Below, in pieces: positions 25,171-36,947 of a stretch of DNA of 64,000 nt. The DNA is from Sisyra terminalis (lineage: Eukaryota; Arthropoda; Insecta; Neuroptera; Sisyridae): positions 25,686,001 to 25,750,000 of the forward strand of contig OY292276.1 of NCBI GenBank assembly GCA_958496175.1, given 5' to 3'. The notes beneath the pieces are model-generated. The model was given only the letters and a program-made list of their open reading frames with translations, ran no database searches and was not told the DNA's origin. Position 1 is the stretch's first letter; every line of letters begins with the position of its first letter. Made by a program: the position numbers and the translations under genes.

Positions 25171-25208
25171 GTACCTGAAGAAGCTACAAAAGTGGCGAAA
25201 CGTAGTAC
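25171..25208 (+). ncRNA. Hammerhead-ribozyme-like motif
   Basis: The core CTGAAGA (25175-25181) is followed by an extra A and by stem II GCTAC/GTGGC with loop AAAA. Then come GAA (25197-25199), ACGT and A at 25204 before the predicted cut. Stem I would be GTAC/GTAC, four pairs. The layout is the same as at 44670, but the stems are shorter. Confidence 0.4.
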
Positions 25209-27084
25209 AAAAAAATTTAATAAAAACATCACATATTAAAAAGTATATAGAAAATAAGAATCATTAATGCATAATAAAACCATGGATAAGAATACCAACA
25301 ATAATTATAAAATTTCATTAGTGTTCGTGTAAAAATTTTTGATCTCGGAAAGTCTATTGAATAGATTGTACAATTGGTTCACATTGTTTATTACGACAGC
25401 AATTCTGTGCCGATGCATACTTTATTGCAAAGAATAATACAATACTTGAGTAAACTTACAAATTGAAAGAAAAAAAATGATTTCTTAATCTTCAGGAAGT
25501 AAATATTATGGTATAACATGTTTTAAGGATATAACACCCTCTCGGCGGATTAAAAGAACTAAAACCAGAACTTTCCGTAGCAAGGAAAATTAAAACCCTC
25601 TAAAGTGACTTAGTGGTTGGTTGAGAAAATTACATTTAGCGTTTTAATTAAGAATCCTTGGTTTTGGCGACTTGCGTGCGGATACATCTTACTTGTTTCA
25701 ATTTCCGTATTATTCTCTCAATATTAAGAAAATAATTTTCTTAAAAAATCGTTACACTTTAAAATACACTCAATTATGGAAATATAAGTCTTCAAAAGGT
25801 TTTTAAAAATTGAAACCAAAAATAAATAGGATTGAAACAAGCTTGTCATTGTATTATATATTAATTTGATTAGCAAAAAAATTATTTAATTAGGGAATTG
25901 TATAAAATTAATTAATACTGACAGAATAACTTTATACCTAGACAATTCATACAAAGAAATGTTTGAAATTAAAATATTGCTCGTAATTTTACTAAATGTT
26001 TAAGTTTCATTTTATTAATTTTTAGCTTAAATATTCCTTTGTCCTAATATCGTAAATGCCTCAAATTCTTTTATCAATTTAAAAGCAATTGAGATTAATT
26101 AAAAAAATAAAACGACACAAATAGATTGAAATGATATAATTGTAACGACTACTTAAAAATAATCCAACAAAACCGTTAATGTCAATCATTGTAATGAGAA
26201 CGAGAATGTTAAAATCAAGCAAGAAATAAAACTGGAAAATTTATCATTATTTTTATGAATATAATTGTATCAGGTAAAAAAGCAGAGGTAAAAGGAAGTT
26301 TCAAAGTAAAAAGCAATTAAAAAGGAGTAAATATATGACTACGTTTCTAAAGCGTGTGTCACGAAATCCCGATAGTTTCGTGAGCTTTATTTGGTTGAGC
26401 TTTTATAGTAGTTTAAAAGTTTGTAACAACAATTTTCCAGTAATATTACTTCTGTTTTTCCAAAACAAATAAATAATATTATCATTTTCAAGACAAATTT
26501 TTAAGAAACAAACTGTCACTTTTATTGATTTTGCGATGAAATGTAAAATATTTTACGTTACCATTTTACGTTTATTTCTAATAATATTTTTGACCAAAAA
26601 ATAATAATTTTCAACTATATATTTTACAGATCATATTGTATGTAGAAATCCCAAATGCCAAAACGGTTGGTTCCTTTCATCAGGAACCACTCACCCAATT
26701 TTAATCAACTTTGATGCATTGTATGTATTTTAGCATCGAAATGGTATTATAACGAGGAAAAAAAACAACATTGAAAACTTTCTCTCAATATTAGAAAAAG
26801 TACCAAATTATAAAAATGGTCTCTAATTGTAACATAATTTTGGATATCTCTCCTCTGCGTTGAAATCATTTTAACTTTCGGTGGATTCCTTGATATAATC
26901 CTTATATCCAGAAGCTGCAGCTTGCGAACTTCATGCGGCTTTTTGGTCCAAACCCAATGACTCCTTTAGATATCAAACTCAAAATTTCAACTATTCAATA
27001 TAATAGAAATAAAATCTTACAAAAGGAACTGATTTCATAAATCGAAATAAATATTTACTTATATTTGATTTTTTTTTAAATTCA
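25209..27084. other. AT-rich intron
   Basis: A small hairpin GGTTCC/GGAACC occurs at about 26669-26688. No element is identified. Confidence 0.4.
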
Positions 27085-27302
27085 ACTTTCAAACTGAAAT
27101 GATAATGCGGGCCAGTTGGGAAATGCACCATAACTCCGTGGGCCACATATAGAATTATTCATCTTCATATTAGATTTAGATACCAGAAAAACGATTTTAA
27201 TATATTATTTTTCCACACTTTGGCCATAATAACATAAAAATATTTTGTAAAAGTGTGACGAATCTCGCGAGCCCGAGGGCTCTAAATTGGCCACGCCTGA
27301 CC
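27085..27302 (+). mobile_element. hAT-type MITE fragment (GTGGCCAA terminus family), copy 1
   Basis: The right end TTGGCCACGCCTG is the inverse of the terminus at 48928. The interior blocks GCGGGCCAGTTGGGAAATGC and AACTCCG, then TTTAGATAC, match the 48928 copy. The left end is worn. A second hAT-like terminus (GGTTCCCGACCCCTG) follows immediately at 27316-27330. Confidence 0.55.
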
Positions 27303-27959
27303 TAAACAACAGAAAGGTTCCCGACCCCTGATTTTTGAAGTTATATAATAATATATATTATACTTCTTAAGGAGCGTCAAAACGTAGCGTTACAATTTTT
27401 ACAACTAAAGTTGGTTACGCTTCTTAATTTTCCGTTGTCTAGCAGCGATAAACAATTTTCTTAAATTGTAATATTTTTTTTTTTTTGAATTTATAACAAA
27501 CTTAAATAACAATAAAATGTTGTCTAAATATAATTTTGCAAATGCTATTAAGGTATCAAATTATGAAGCAGGAACGATTAAAGCTTATTCGCAGAAAAAA
27601 GTAAACTTTTCGAAGAAGAGTAACTTCTTCTTTGCGTCCATAAAACCGAACAGATTTTTTTAAAATATAAACGCTTTGTTATTGTTTTCTTAATTTTCAT
27701 CGTTATAACCAGGAAGTATAGAAACAAGGAGTTCGAACTTAATGTTGAAAGAATGCCATCAATTTGACGTGCAGTAACGCTAAAGGATCCTACTCTTCAG
27801 GAAGCACTCGTTTAAATAATTACGCGAAAAGTATTGTTATTAGAAACTGTAAATTCCAATCTTCTGCATGATGATAATTAACTAAATAAAAATAAAGTTA
27901 TAACTACGAAGTATAGATACAAGGAGTCCGAACGGCATAGGCTTCTTCACAATATTAAT

Positions 27960-28160
27960 GTACCAGTTGTACCTACAGTCATAGTTCCCTTTAAGCATAG
28001 TTCCCTGTAAGCCGACCACGAGTTTTCGCTGTACAAAATTAGGTTTGACCAAGCGACAATTAGTGGTCGACTACCAGAAGCTCTGAGCTTTAACGATAGG
28101 TTAGCCCAAACTTTGTGTTTAACACAAAATTAACTTCTACATAAGTCTCTTTTCTCTCGT
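27960..28160 (+). mobile_element. MITE of the AGTCTCTCTTCTCT-terminus family, partial
   Basis: The right part matches the second unit at 17646-17846: CCCAAACTTTGT, then AACTTCTACATAAGTCTC and the terminus TTTTCTCTCG. The left end is degraded. A short stray terminus also lies at about 26846-26860. Confidence 0.5.
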
Positions 28161-29559
28161 TATAATTTTTATACTTTTTTGAATTCTGATAACAAAGATG
28201 CGATTATTTCTGAATTAGTAATAAATTCAAGGAACAAAATGGATACTTATTTTTTATACTAGAAAAGTACTTTGCAGAAGTTTGGGTTTTACAAGAATAA
28301 CAATTGGAAAACCGTTCGAGACGTTATAAATAAAATAAAAAATAGCAATGGTTTCGTTCACTATAACTCTTACTTCTATTTCTTGAAACACATTGTACAT
28401 TCAATGATCAATACACGAATTTTTACTTTGATTTATTTCGACTCTTTTGGATTTACAATTCTAAACACATCATCTTTTGATTTCTGCATCTCATTGTCGA
28501 ACAGAAAAGGTTAACTAGAGGTGACATTTGGTTTCCATTTTTCGATTTTTGCCATATGTGATTTTAAAAACATGTCGTTTTATTACATTTTTTTCAATTT
28601 AGTAACATTGTTTGATATTTTTTCAATGTATATGCGTATTTATTTGATATAAGCTTGTTCGATAAACATTGAGATACTCAAGAGAGCAATAAAATGTTAA
28701 ATTGTTTGAACTTTCAGAGGGAAAAACTGACAAAAATAAAAGCTAGCAGGAGGTCGTATTTCAGTCTAACAAAAATTAAATTATATACTTGGAAAATTTT
28801 CATTTTTTTTTATTCGCTATAATAAATACCATATAAAATACGATATTTTTTCATACGATGCTTTTATTAGAAAGTTGTCAAAAACTTCCAAAAACAACCC
28901 TTTTGTCGTAAATAAAAGTGTTTACTATAGGTACTGAATTTTAAATACAAAAACATATTATATATATTTATTTTCTCAAATTATATTTCAAATTGTTTCC
29001 AACAATTGTCGATAATTAATCGAAACGACATATGTACTTTGAAAAGGGTCATTGCACTTGCAACATGCAACTTGTACTGCATTTAATTAAGCCGTTATTA
29101 TTTCAAGTGAAATATTGATTTTCATTTCTTGCAATTGCTTTTAAAACAAATCAAAGTGGTTATATAAGCTTTGACTCACTTTCATTCTCTATATCTTGTT
29201 ACAAGTTAACTTTAGACCTTTCTAATAGTTACATACCGTATTGGATCTAAATTTGATTATACCAAGTCTAAGGCATTCGAATGTAAATGCTGTCACTTTA
29301 CGGCCCACAAATACAAAATTGTTCTTTAACGACTTTTTGCTTAAATATAATTGAAATTCATTTAGAGCAAAATGTCAAGAACGTTCCTTTCAATTCACAA
29401 TTCAAAGAGCAAAATCCAACTCAAATTCAAATTCAGTTTATTGGCAAACTCTTACCAAAGTTATTTGTCTATAACTTTGTAACAATTTTATTTACAACCT
29501 TTGGATAATAAAAAAACATAAAAATGATGTTTTGAATTCTGGTAATTAATTTTTTTTCG

Positions 29560-29560
<1 letters not shown>
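28161..29560. other. AT-rich intron, nothing recognised
   Basis: The open frames at 28272-28514 and 29287-29508 lack any family signature. Confidence 0.45.

Positions 29561-29627
<67 letters not shown>
29561..29627. repeat. (TA)n microsatellite, 67 bases
   Basis: This is an uninterrupted TA dinucleotide run. Such tracts can extrude as cruciforms and are unstable in length. Confidence 0.95.
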
Positions 29628-29630
<3 letters not shown>

Positions 29631-30998
29631 GAATGAGAATTTTCACATCTTGGTACATTATCTACATTGTTTTTTAAATTATCCTTGATTTACCTCAAAA
29701 CAATTTTTTTTGACCATTATCACATTGAAATCATTAGTTGGTATTTTACCAACAAAAAATAACTATCTAAAATAACTATAGTTAAAAATAACTTTGAGGG
29801 AATCTTCAATAGGGTTGTTTTATTGTACCCAAGAAAAAGAAAGAAGAAAAATTGGGATTCTAGTTTTGTAAAAAAGGGAAAAAGACAACCTCTATCTAAA
29901 GGTCCTTTCCATAAGACCTTCAGTATTGAAAGGAGAGCTTTGATCTTGGAAAAAATTGAATCTACATCGTTAAGGCAGAAAACAAAAATAACTTTTTCCA
30001 AATTCTTTATTATAGCTTTTAGATACTCGCTTCGCTCATCACTGCCCGAGTCCTATACTCGCTTCGCTCGTCTAGTTAAGTTGTGCCAATGTAAAATATT
30101 CTACTTTTAATATTTCTTTTTAAACAAATGTAATGAGCCATCCATTTTAAATTTACTACAATCAAAATTAACGTTTACAAATTATATTGTTTTGCTCATT
30201 GCATACTCATGGCATATGCTACAAATGAACAATACTCTGTAATATAACCACTTCTAAACCACTGATGAAAGACAACAGGAACACCAATAGCATTTACGAA
30301 AAAGTACAAAGTAAAAATTAGATATAAAAAGCTTTTTTATTTATGATTAATTATAATTTTAGAAGAGAAAAGAAGATAGAGATCGGAGAGATGATAAAGT
30401 ATGGCCGACAAAAAGAAGATGAATGGAACCATAAACCATAATTATTAAAGGATAACTTACTACTAATATTATTTTAACAATACTTTAACCGTGCCTACAT
30501 ATATTTTGGAAGTTGCAATGCAAAATACCTTTCAGAATGATTTCAAAAATTTCCAATGACACTTCTGAAAAAAACCTCCACCATTTGCCTTACGAGCTAT
30601 GAGGCATGCTTCTCCCTTACGTAATCTCCCCTATTTTACAGTGTAGACAACAAAAAATGAATTTGAATGATTTTATGTCGTCGATCTGTCTACCTTATCT
30701 ACTTTTGCATTTTGTGCCTCGTACTTCGAAATTACGAAGGTATCATTACTACTTTTACTTCTGGGAGTAAATTTAGTCAAGCGACGCGTATTTTTCATTT
30801 CAACCCCCAAAATGGGTCTGGGAAACTTGGACTAATATTCGAGTAGCAATATACCATGTGGAATACTCAAACTTCGTCCGACTTTGGCGGGCTCGTTTGA
30901 TCATTAAACTTCACCGTAAATACGAAAGCATGAAAATATTATGTATTGGTTTTGACGTTTTATCCAACATTCATTAGTCTCTAGAATAGAGATATGGC
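29628..30998. other. Mixed intron with a GC-richer patch
   Basis: ACTCGCTTCGCTC occurs twice (about 30025 and 30057), 32 bases apart. 30540-30900 is somewhat GC-richer but has no sustained frame. The overlapping frames at 29720-30110 are not supported as genes. Confidence 0.4.
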
Positions 30999-31112
30999 GA
31001 CTTGGTGAAGGTGGCTGGAAAGAACTGGATTCAAGCATCCCAAGAGCAAGAACGAAAAAAAGAAATAGAAAAGACCTTTATCCAAGAGTGGAGCTCAAGA
31101 GGTCTGGAATAG
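30999..31112 (+). pseudogene. C-terminal end of a non-LTR retrotransposon polyprotein
   Basis: The frame from 30999 to a TAG at 31110-31112 reads Val-Ala-Gly-Lys-Asn-Trp-Ile-Gln-Ala-Ser, then Glu-Ile-Glu-Lys-Thr-Phe-Ile-Gln-Glu-Trp. This matches the usual LINE ORF2 C-terminus, where 'AG.NW...A.DR..W+.LEEAF.Q.W' is typical. It may derive from the same LINE type as 10690 and 23336. The upstream RT is absent. Confidence 0.6.
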
Positions 31113-33284
31113 TATTAAATTAAGCAAAATTTCATTTAGTTTTTGATAAAATTACATTTTAATAAACTTTGTCTTGTATTTTTAAGAAAACTTCCGACAC
31201 TTTTAGAACACTCCTTAAACGCAAAGAGGTCAAAAATTATAATTATAATTATATTCATTTCTGACGTGGCATAATGATACACTTAACTCTTTCATATACA
31301 ATTACCTCAAAAAAATAACATGTAAATCAATCGAAGGAAATATCTCTTGCGTACCGGTTTGACCAGTTATTACCGAATTAGTTACCAAGACAATATGCAA
31401 CAGAATGAACTTCGCCTCAAACAAATTGATGTTAAATCGATAAAGCTAAGATAAATCGAAGAAAAAAAAAACATTTAAAATACGAAAGTAAACCAATCAG
31501 TAATTGTAAAGAGTTTCGAAACAACGTGAACGCTGAATGAAATATAATAGAAATAATCTTAATAATTTCCTCCTCTCTAACGAATAGATAGCTTAATACA
31601 TAGAAATTTAAATGCCATTAATCGGAAAATTGCATTATTCAAACGCAATCAACTAATATGAAAATATGCGTTCAGCTATATTTAATATAGAAAAAAAAAT
31701 ATTTCTTTTACTTTTATTATTGCATTAATAAACAAAAAATACACCTTCACTGTTTCAACTTCCTCTGTTTTTATAGCAAATTTAATATCCATGATTTTCT
31801 TACAACTATAATTATTTAAGAAAAAATAAAATTTCGACCGTTGAATATTCAATTTTCGAATTTTTAAAGGTCGATTTGAAGTTGAAATTTGCAAATTTCA
31901 AATTAAATATCTATAAAAAAATGCACGTAAGATAAATATAAAAACGACTTTACGAGTCGGTTTTGACTATTAAAGTTGACGTAATTTGCTAATAAATCAA
32001 TTTTAGATATGTACCCCTCTGCCTCTATTCCCCAGTTTGATAAAAAAAATAGTCAAAAAGAACAAAGTTTCATGGTGATTAAGAGAACTTTTCGTTTAAT
32101 TATAGCAAAAATTATGCAAAATATTCAAAAATTATTTCTTCGATTTGCACTTTTTCAATAAACCGAAATATCTATTTTTATAAATAACAAAGTTTTAACA
32201 TTTTATCGATAGTAAAATTTCCCGATTTAATTGCCAGTAATGAAATTAATGGTTCGTTTATAATATTTGAATACAATTTATTTTTAAGTCAGAACATTAA
32301 ATTCAAATGATCGAGATTTTCTAGTTAATTACTTTAGATTTACATTTTTACGAACATTATATAGACTTAGTAAGCTTTGTTTATAATCAATGCAAAAAAA
32401 ATAAATGTAGAACTTAACCACAGTTTAGTAGGATGTATTTTCTTACAAATGTCCTATAAAATTTAAACCAGGGAATACATAATATTTAAATGCTGCAAGG
32501 CGCTCCTTTTCGTAATCCTCGTTTTGGCTTGGTTTCGCAGCTTATTAATTATTTTCGAAAGCTTAAATACGTGTTTGCGTTATCGCCCCATGGTTTTCAA
32601 ATGCGCTATCGTGAAATACGAGCTTAAAACTTTTCGATCTCATAAAATATTTTTTTCGTTTCACGTACTATTCACGTAAAACCAACAATATATGGCCAAA
32701 ATAAAAAAAAAAGTTATGTAAGAAGCCGTTATGTGGGATAAAGCAAGCGTAGAAAATGTCGGTCATGGTCCATTCAATGCGAGATTGGTTTCTCCAAATG
32801 GAAAAAAACTAGATTCATTTTTTTAGTAACAAAATTGAGGAAAAGAGAGTTTAATTGAGGCGATTTCTTTGGAAAGTCAAAAATAATTCTATTTCATAGT
32901 AGGCTCTTTGCCTTTGTTGAAAATTACAAAAATAATAAGCAGTATTTTTCAGTAAAACAATGACTACTCATTAAAAAATTAATTATTTTCGTCGGTCGAT
33001 TGTCTTTTCTTTTATATATTGTTTTATTTTTCGTCGAAATAGCCTAGGTTTTTGGCACCGAAATAAGTAATAAAATTAAAATGGCAAAATAAAAAACTGT
33101 AGACCCTACGCAACAAAAATGAGGATTTGAAGACTAAAGCTATACTTTAAGCAAAAAAACAATATTTTTTGGTACAAAAAATTGATATATTACTTCTTAT
33201 TTTTTTGGTTCTCATTGAAATGTTACGAAGATGTAAACATATGTCAATAAATTACACTTAATTACAGCTAGCTACATAATGTAA
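31113..33284. other. AT-rich intron, nothing recognised
   Basis: A GC-richer patch at 32490-32640 has no splice-bounded frame. The 31682-31894 frame looks random. Confidence 0.45.
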
Positions 33285-33645
33285 CAGGGTGACCGATTAC
33301 AGAGAAATAGTTTTAAAATTGCCAGATAATCCCAGGTTTTCCAGAATAGAGTTCATATTTGTCGATGACTTGCAACTATTGTATTTGTCCTCATAGTGAA
33401 ATGTTGACCTTAATTTTAATAGTGGAATAGGTTCCAAAAATATAATTGATTAATGAAATGTGTACACATGTAACATAACTGGCCTTATCATCAGAATAAC
33501 TCCTACAATTCTCAACTTGTACAGTTGTCACTTGGTCTTCGGAAAATTACCTTGAACGAGTTTAAAAATGAATAAAATCGGATCACTTGTTTAGAAATGG
33601 TTCCAACTGTTTAAAATTGTCTGATATTTGAGAATTAATTAAATT
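33285..33645. repeat. Dispersed MITE-like repeat (CAGGGTGACC family), copy 1
   Basis: It aligns along its length with 40348-40707. Shared blocks are AGTTTTAAAATT, ACTATTG.ATTTGTCCTCAT, GAATAGGTTCCAAAAATA, GTGTA.ACATG and GTTTAGAAATGGTT. The left end CAGGGTGACC resembles a widespread arthropod non-autonomous DNA element. No target duplication can be fixed. Confidence 0.55.
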
Positions 33646-33889
33646 TTAGGTTTTGCAGGAATGTGTTTACTCTGTGTAAACAAAGGATAATTTTTAAAAT
33701 TTTCAAAATTTATCCAGTTTTAGTTGTAAAAATATCGGAGGATTTTATAAGAAGTTACAGGCGATTGAAATTTATAAAAAGAACTACAAATGAACCAAAT
33801 TACCTTAATTTAATTTGTCATAAGTTTAATTAACAATAAGTCGATAGATTTACTTGATTTCTGTGTATATTGTAAAATTACATAGTTTG

Positions 33890-34385
33890 GAAGCTGAAGT
33901 TCAGAGCTACGAAGTCGGAAGATTTCAGAGGAGCCAAATTTGGAGCTAAAATATTGATTTTGGCAGAACCGAAAACATCGTATTGACTATAAACAATAAA
34001 TTGTTAATTGTTATAGTTTTGTAGCACCAAATTACCAACAATCTTTACCCAACGATTAAATATTCTGATTAAAAAGGTCAAAATTTTCCAATAGTATTTC
34101 AAAAATGAGAACTGCAAATATAAATTTAGGAACCATTGAAGATTAGAATTTTTCCAAAGTTTATTGAAAAAGTCAGACATGTTTATACTTGGATCTAATA
34201 ATATAGTAAGTTAATACAGTAAAAGGTTTTTAAGTATACCTGTTATAATATCACATAGAGCTGGAGCTCAGAGCTATGAGGTCTGAAGATTTCGGAGGAG
34301 TCGAAGTTGGAGCTAAAATATTTATTTTGGCGGAACCGAAACCGAAGTCTTTAAATTTTATATTGACTCCATCTACTTACAATTT
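33890..34385. repeat. Duplicated GGAGCT-rich repeat unit
   Basis: AGCTGAAGTTCAGAGCTACG at 33893 recurs as AGCTGGAGCTCAGAGCTATG at 34252. Both are followed by GAAGATTTC.GAGGAG, TTGGAGCTAAAATAT and GGC.GAACCGAAA. The spacing is about 360 bases. The unit is probably a degraded transposon part. Confidence 0.5.
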
Positions 34386-34619
34386 TATGTTGAATATAGT
34401 AATATAATAATATTTAATAATATTTAACCGTTGAGTAACGAATGTTAGAATAATTCGATGGTATAATATTTCAACAATTAAGAAAACAAAACCGTTTTCA
34501 AGTCTGAGTTTTAAAATTAATATATATTTTCATTCTCTTTTTTTATACAATTCGTTGCCTTTCAAACGAAATAGCCAAATAGTTACGAAAATCTATCATT
34601 ACGGTTTAATATATAAATT

Positions 34620-35494
34620 GTTAATGGTTTTAAACTACGTATCTAAAATAAGAAAATGGCAAAATATAAACTTTAGAAACTAGTGGTCAATTTCAAAGAA
34701 TACAGAGACATAGTGAAAAACAGCCATTTTTACACGATACTATGTACATTAGATTTACGCCGAAATCATTACTAGAGTCTAACATTGGGTCCAGAACTGG
34801 AGCTGAAGCCAAAGTTTTAAAATAATTGGCTCCAAAACTGGATCCGGAGCTGAAATTAACAAATGCCAGCCTCCCAACCCAGACGGTAATATTAAAGGTT
34901 TTTATATGATTTTCACTATTTATAAGTTTTCACCTTATAAGTTTTCTTTTCTAAGCTTCTTTTTTAGGGTTTTTAGAAGTCTCTTTCGGTATTTCCTCTG
35001 CGCTGCGTACTTGCAGAACTATTGACCTCCTTTTATTAAGTTACATATGTAGAATATTTAAATTATTAATGGTTTTAAACTACACATTGACCATCGAAAA
35101 TAAGAAAACGGCAAAATATAAACTTTAGAAATCAGTGATCAATTTCAAAGTATATAGAGGCATGGTGAAAAACAGCCATTTTTACATGGTACTATATAAG
35201 ATTTACGTCGGAATCAATACTAAAGGCAAACATTGGCTCCAGAGCTGGAGTTGTACCCAGAGTTTTAAAATAGTTGGCTCCAAGACTGGAGCCGGAGCTG
35301 AAATTAATAAGTGTCAGCCTCCCAACCCAGACGTTAATATTAATGGTTCAGATAAGCTTTTCACCATTTATCTATTGTTTTATTTTTACCTATATAAATT
35401 TTCTGTTTTAAGCTTATTTTTTAAAGTTCTTAGAAGTCTCTTTCGGTAGTTCGTCTGCGTTGCGTACTAGAAGAACTATTGACCCCCTTTTATT
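34620..35494. repeat. Tandem duplication of a roughly 430-bp unit
   Basis: The first unit (34620-35048) and the second (35065-35494) share long blocks in order. These include GGCAAAATATAAACTTTAGA, GTGAAAAACAGCCATTTTTA, GGCTCCA.AACTGGA.CCGGA, CAGCCTCCCAACCCAGACG, TTAGAAGTCTCTTTCGGTA and GAACTATTGACC. They differ by substitutions and small indels, so the duplication is old. The open frame at 35135-35449 falls wholly inside it. Confidence 0.75.
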
Positions 35495-35550
35495 ATTTAC
35501 ATATGCAGAAAACTTTTTGAAACAAAAGACTGATCACTTCAAAGAAAATT

Positions 35551-35610
35551 TGGACAAAACGTAAAAATGGGTTAGTAATTATGGTATGGGGTTTTGGTGT
35601 AACTATACTA
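35551..35610 (+). pseudogene. Possible Tc1-like transposase scrap
   Basis: One frame reads Trp-Thr-Lys-Arg-Lys-Asn-Gly, then Val-Ile-Met-Val-Trp-Gly-Phe. The Met-Val-Trp-Gly block is characteristic of Tc1/mariner catalytic cores. It is only 20 residues long, so the call is weak. Confidence 0.3.
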
Positions 35611-36025
35611 GTTTTAATGTAAACATTAAAGTTTTTTTTTTTGTTACTTTAAGATGAAACCTTTATTGAGATTACCAATTAAGTATAGAAATTTTTCACA
35701 CCTTGATTTGCGAAATATTTTTGATCCACTTCGTTTAACTATTCGCTTTTCCTGGCCAGCGCCATCCAGTCCTTGGACAAAGCACAACATTGTAGTATCA
35801 CTCATACACAAAACAAAAACACTCAATTTTCAATTCTTCCACTATTTGATATAACAACATTTAAGGTACAAAGATTTGTTGGTTCCAATTTTGGATTGAA
35901 AATTACATAAGTTTGTGGCATAGAAAAATATTCCTCCATGTATTTATAAAGACACGTTGCACTATCACAGATCTAACGGTTGATTTTTATTTTGTGGTTT
36001 TTTATTTTGTTGTTTAAGTACACAG
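35611..36025. other. Intron with overlapping short open frames on both strands
   Basis: 35644-35854 is open on both strands. Neither reading has a recognised domain or a matching splice pair. Its closeness to the Tc1-like scrap suggests transposon debris. Confidence 0.3.
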
Positions 36026-36317
36026 AATTAGGTAAGTTTGGACGACTGCAGGAAAGTGAATTGTCGTTGCAGTCGGAGGAGTTGAATGAACTTGGGTCAG
36101 AATCAATTGGAAATTGGTTAGGTAGCGGATCGAGCCTCTGTCGGTTCAAATTTGGATGGACGAGAATACTCGTCGGTGGTTTGCGGGAACGTGGTGGTAC
36201 TCGTGAAGAGGATCTCAACGCCGCGACGTTAGCATGTCGACTAGTCGCTGAAGTCGACTGCTTCGACGATGGCTCTCCGGCTGCGTCGTTGCCAGGCAAC
36301 GTCTCGTCATCGAAAAA
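36026..36317 (+). CDS. Candidate coding exon, strand uncertain (plus strand favoured)
   Basis: This GC-balanced, CpG-rich island in AT-rich intron is open for about 110 codons on both strands with coinciding codon borders. The plus strand has credible splice sites: a long T-rich tract ending TACACAG before 36026 and the donor GTAAGG at 36318. Its frame reads on into a second exon at 36581. The plus-strand peptide is Leu/Glu/Ser/Gly-rich with a Gly-Gly-Leu-Arg-Glu-Arg-Gly-Gly stretch and no known domain. The minus-strand reading gives a Ser/Pro/Arg/Asn-rich, disordered-looking peptide that resembles natural protein. It has no in-frame ATG, no good acceptor and no good donor, and it is out of frame with the neighbouring minus-strand exons. 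The plus strand is preferred on splice sites alone. Confidence 0.33.
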
Positions 36318-36580
36318 GTAAGGGGAACTCCTACCTTAGTTGCGTTCCACCAACACCACCACGTACACATACAACTCCAATCATTATTTTCATCAAAATG
36401 TATCTCACTATGTAGCCATGCAATCGAAACAATCGGAAGTCCAAAGTCAGCAACATTTTCTCAGCCACTGACAATTCTTACGCACCTCATATTTTGTATT
36501 CTCAGCAGCAAAACGGATATCCTTTATCAACGCCTCATTATAATTTATTTGCCTTATCCGTCTTTTTTTTTCAATTGCAG

Positions 36581-36614
36581 ATATTTGATCACTAAAGTCA
36601 AAAGATTTTCTTGA
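36581..36614 (+). CDS. Candidate terminal coding exon joined to 36026-36317
   Basis: An excellent plus-strand acceptor (a run of T ending TTCAATTGCAG) closes at 36580. Joining the phase-2 exon ending at 36317 to 36581 restores a Lys codon and gives ten more codons ending in TGA at 36612-36614. An AATAAA signal follows at 36740-36745. The tail is basic (Leu-Ile-Thr-Lys-Val-Lys-Arg). The call rests only on splice sites and phase. A nested opposite-strand gene or an exonised fossil are both possible. Confidence 0.28.
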
Positions 36615-36739
36615 TGACTCAAAAATAACGTATTCAGAAAAGAATATAGGTCACTGGGAATTATAAAAATTCTAAGAATATCTCAACATTTAGTTGCATC
36701 ATTTTCGACGCGAATCAATTTTGGCAATTTAGACAAATT

Positions 36740-36745
36740 AATAAA
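36740..36745 (+). terminator. Possible polyadenylation signal for the plus-strand exon pair
   Basis: A canonical AATAAA lies 125 bases after the candidate stop codon at 36614. In DNA this AT-rich the hexamer is common by chance, so it supports the exon pair only weakly. Confidence 0.2.
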
Positions 36746-36947
36746 ACATGTATCGACTTCAAAGGCGCTAAAAAGTTTAAAATAACCCCCTTGATTTAAG
36801 TTATGTTTAAAACACTAAGATGGTTACTACTGTGGTAACCACCTTAGTTGTGTTAGAGTCTAAGGATGGGCAAACCTAATACTTGTATGATCAACAATAA
36901 TTTTTCTTATTTATACTTGATACACTTCGAAAAATGGATTAAATTAA

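Noticed and set aside
35644..35854. Small genes on either strand
   Set aside because: Overlapping frames with no domain or splice pair. A resemblance to the 'WPA..SP' transposase motif was too weak to use.
35973..36338. Minus-strand coding exon in the 36-kb island
   Set aside because: The peptide looks plausible, but there is no in-frame ATG, no good acceptor or donor, and no phase compatible with the neighbouring minus-strand exons.
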